64,000 bases of DNA, from NCBI GenBank assembly GCA_003956705.1, contig QZCP01000556.1, forward strand, positions 536,423 to 600,422. The letters are read 5' to 3'. Origin of the DNA: Brevipalpus yothersi (taxonomy: Eukaryota; Arthropoda; Arachnida; Trombidiformes; Tenuipalpidae). The notes beneath the pieces were generated by a model, which ran no database searches, was not told the origin of the DNA, and was given only the letters and a program-made list of their open reading frames with translations. Of the stretch, positions 62,380 to 64,000 are shown piece after piece (within the stretch, counting starts at the first letter, position 1; each line of letters starts with the position of its first letter). The translations under genes were made by a program, and so were the position numbers.

Positions 62380-62706
62380 TATTTTGAACATTCAATCTGA
62401 ACAGTTCGAATCGAATCGATGACGGTGATTGAATGTTTGTGCTAAACTTGAGCCTCTTGCTATCGATGTGGCACCATGAGATGTCCAAGAATCTTCTTCT
62501 CCTTCTTCTTCTTTATCTTCGTGTTAATATGTATTCATGCATCCAGAAGCGGAAGTAGTCGAAAGAGAAAGTGGGCCCGAAAAATGGTGTTAAGATGAGT
62601 TATTGTGATAAATAGAGGATAGAAAGAGAAAGAGAAAAAAAATAAATGAATAAATTTGTAATCACAATCTAATCGGCACTCAAAATTTGACACTCCAAAT
62701 AGCACA

Positions 62707-62709
<3 letters not shown>

Positions 62710-62762
<53 letters not shown>
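62710..62762. repeat. (GA)n microsatellite
   Basis: Uninterrupted GA dinucleotides downstream (right) of the peptide-precursor candidate. Confidence 0.95.
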
Positions 62763-62764
<2 letters not shown>

Positions 62765-63468
62765 AGCTAATTTTGGAACAATGTGTGTCGAAGCATAGCT
62801 TAAACAAATGGCGATTGAAATCGGATCCATACCAGAAAAGTATGTTACAAAATTCTGTTCACGTCCATTTTGTACAACGTACATTGGCACCTACTGACTA
62901 CTAGTGCGTGCCTATCCACTTGCATTTCTACCGATGAAAATTTATTTTTCCCTTAATTACAATTCACGAACCTGACCTCCAAATTATCATCTACATTTTT
63001 TTCTCTCTCTCTCTTTCTCTCTTTCTTTCTTTCTTCCTAATTTTTCTCACTTGCCCTGGTCTATCACGATCAGCAAGAGAAAGAAAAGAAGTAGTAGAAA
63101 ATGTTCTCAAGCAACATTTCTCTTGAACCCAAAAAAGTAAGCCATGAGAATCAGAGCCCGCAGAGCTTGTGAACTTTTTTTTCTCTCTCTCCTCTTTCTC
63201 TTTAAACGTTCATGATGATCATCATTTGGAAATGAATTATGCGTATGATTGGGCGTTTTTTGATTTACTCCTCTTCCTTTTTCTCGTTTAAATTGCGTTT
63301 CCTCTGACAAGATCCTCTTCCTCTCTCTGGCTTTCGAGTTTCCATGATAAGTGAAACTAATTTCGCCTCACCATCAGACTGATAATGTACAGTCGAAGGA
63401 TTTCCAGGCTACGTGGATCAATTTTTCACATCAATCCAAATCTTGTTTAATCATATATTTCACACAGG

Positions 63469-63883
63469 CACAAATATGTTTACATACCCGATCAGATAAG
63501 ACTACTGTGATTTCGGGACCAAAATTTTGGCTAGGGAACGGCCTCATTTTATTCGTCATCTTATGCATTTGCCTGGTGCAAGGAGTAGGAAGTAGATGTA
63601 ACATTTTCTCAGATGAATTTCCAGAGAAATCATCAATTCCTTCAAGTGATCGGTAATTATGAGACATAAAAAACGGTGAATCATAGAGCCTGAAATGTCA
63701 TCCAAAAATGGTAATAAAAATTTTTCAGTCCATAAAATCACAAAGATCGATTGCAATGGCAATAGTAAAAATACATTGTGTGTGTTTCATCAGGAAACAA
63801 AGATTATCCACGATAATTTTCATTATCGATGTTATGCAAATATGTATGCCGATTCAAACTGTATCTTTTGTTGTTGGCCATAA
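63469..63883 (+). CDS. possible partial gene with a hydrophobic segment and Cys-rich end
   Basis: After a CACACAG acceptor at 63462-63468, one frame stays open to 63653 and contains a hydrophobic helix (LGNGLILFVILCICLVQGVG). A second open frame at 63695-63883 carries six cysteines (KIDCNGNSKNTLC, then RCYANMYADSNCIFCCWP) before a TAA. Using a weak donor at 63646 and the AG at 63729-63731 the two can be joined in phase, but the donor (GTGATC) is poor. I recognise no family, and there is no clear initiating Met. It could be a small secreted cysteine-rich protein or chance. Confidence 0.2.
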
Positions 63884-63941
63884 AAGGCAAAATGAATTCA
63901 TTCATGTGATCAGGACAGGAGGGGCTCAATAGATGAGGCAT

Positions 63942-63946
<5 letters not shown>

Positions 63947-64000
<54 letters not shown>
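63947..64000. repeat. (GA)n microsatellite at the window edge
   Basis: The window ends inside a GA run; its full length is unknown. Confidence 0.95.

Noticed and set aside
62017..62391. Unspliced 124-residue ORF on the minus strand
   Set aside because: A consensus 82-nt intron inside it gives a shorter product with a processing site, and the far end of the unspliced ORF is low-complexity Thr/Ser. Both models remain weak.

Overview
This window is animal nuclear DNA. Genes are split by spliceosomal introns, many only 60-100 bp long. The sequence is AT-rich and full of (GA)n/(CT)n microsatellites. Two placeholders interrupt it: one N at 26155 and a 200-N gap at 36657-36856. Compact introns, and an agrin gene that keeps its N-terminal NtA domain (classical agrin is, to my knowledge, absent from Drosophila), suggest a non-insect arthropod, most likely an acariform mite. 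That placement is inference.

Left part (1-8.8 kb): a minus-strand secreted cathepsin B-like protease with its own TATA box and poly(A) signal; a speculative small plus-strand gene just upstream of it; then a convergent pair, ANAPC15 (+), a subunit of the anaphase-promoting complex, and PPP6C (-), the protein phosphatase 6 catalytic subunit. Middle part (8.8-25.4 kb): a whirlin/dyschronic PDZ scaffold gene with multi-kilobase introns, seen from PDZ2 onward, then the SR-related splicing coactivator SRRM1 with its PWI domain.

Right part (26.8-52.3 kb): a complete agrin gene, the most informative locus here. Two alternative 5' coding exons both end in phase 1 and can both join the common body at 45341. 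One encodes a signal peptide plus NtA domain (secreted form). The other encodes a 301-residue N-terminus ending in a single transmembrane helix (type II membrane form). This is the NtA-agrin/TM-agrin dichotomy described in vertebrates, found here in a putative arthropod. A third possibility, an NtA-only protein, arises if a stop-containing exon at 27692-27921 is used. The common body encodes nine follistatin/Kazal modules, two laminin-EGF modules, a Ser/Thr-rich linker without a recognisable SEA domain, and three laminin-G domains with an EGF between LG2 and LG3.

Last part (52.3-64 kb): a small secreted glycine-rich protein (-), a possible amidated-peptide precursor (-), and a partial cysteine-containing ORF at the right end. 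Most of the rest is non-coding and microsatellite-rich, with a few exon-like islands that I could not assign.

The genes are functionally unrelated: ordinary eukaryotic gene order, with no operon or mobile island. Exon coordinates were assembled by hand from GT/AG sites and reading phase; every confidently named gene closes to an exact multiple of three.
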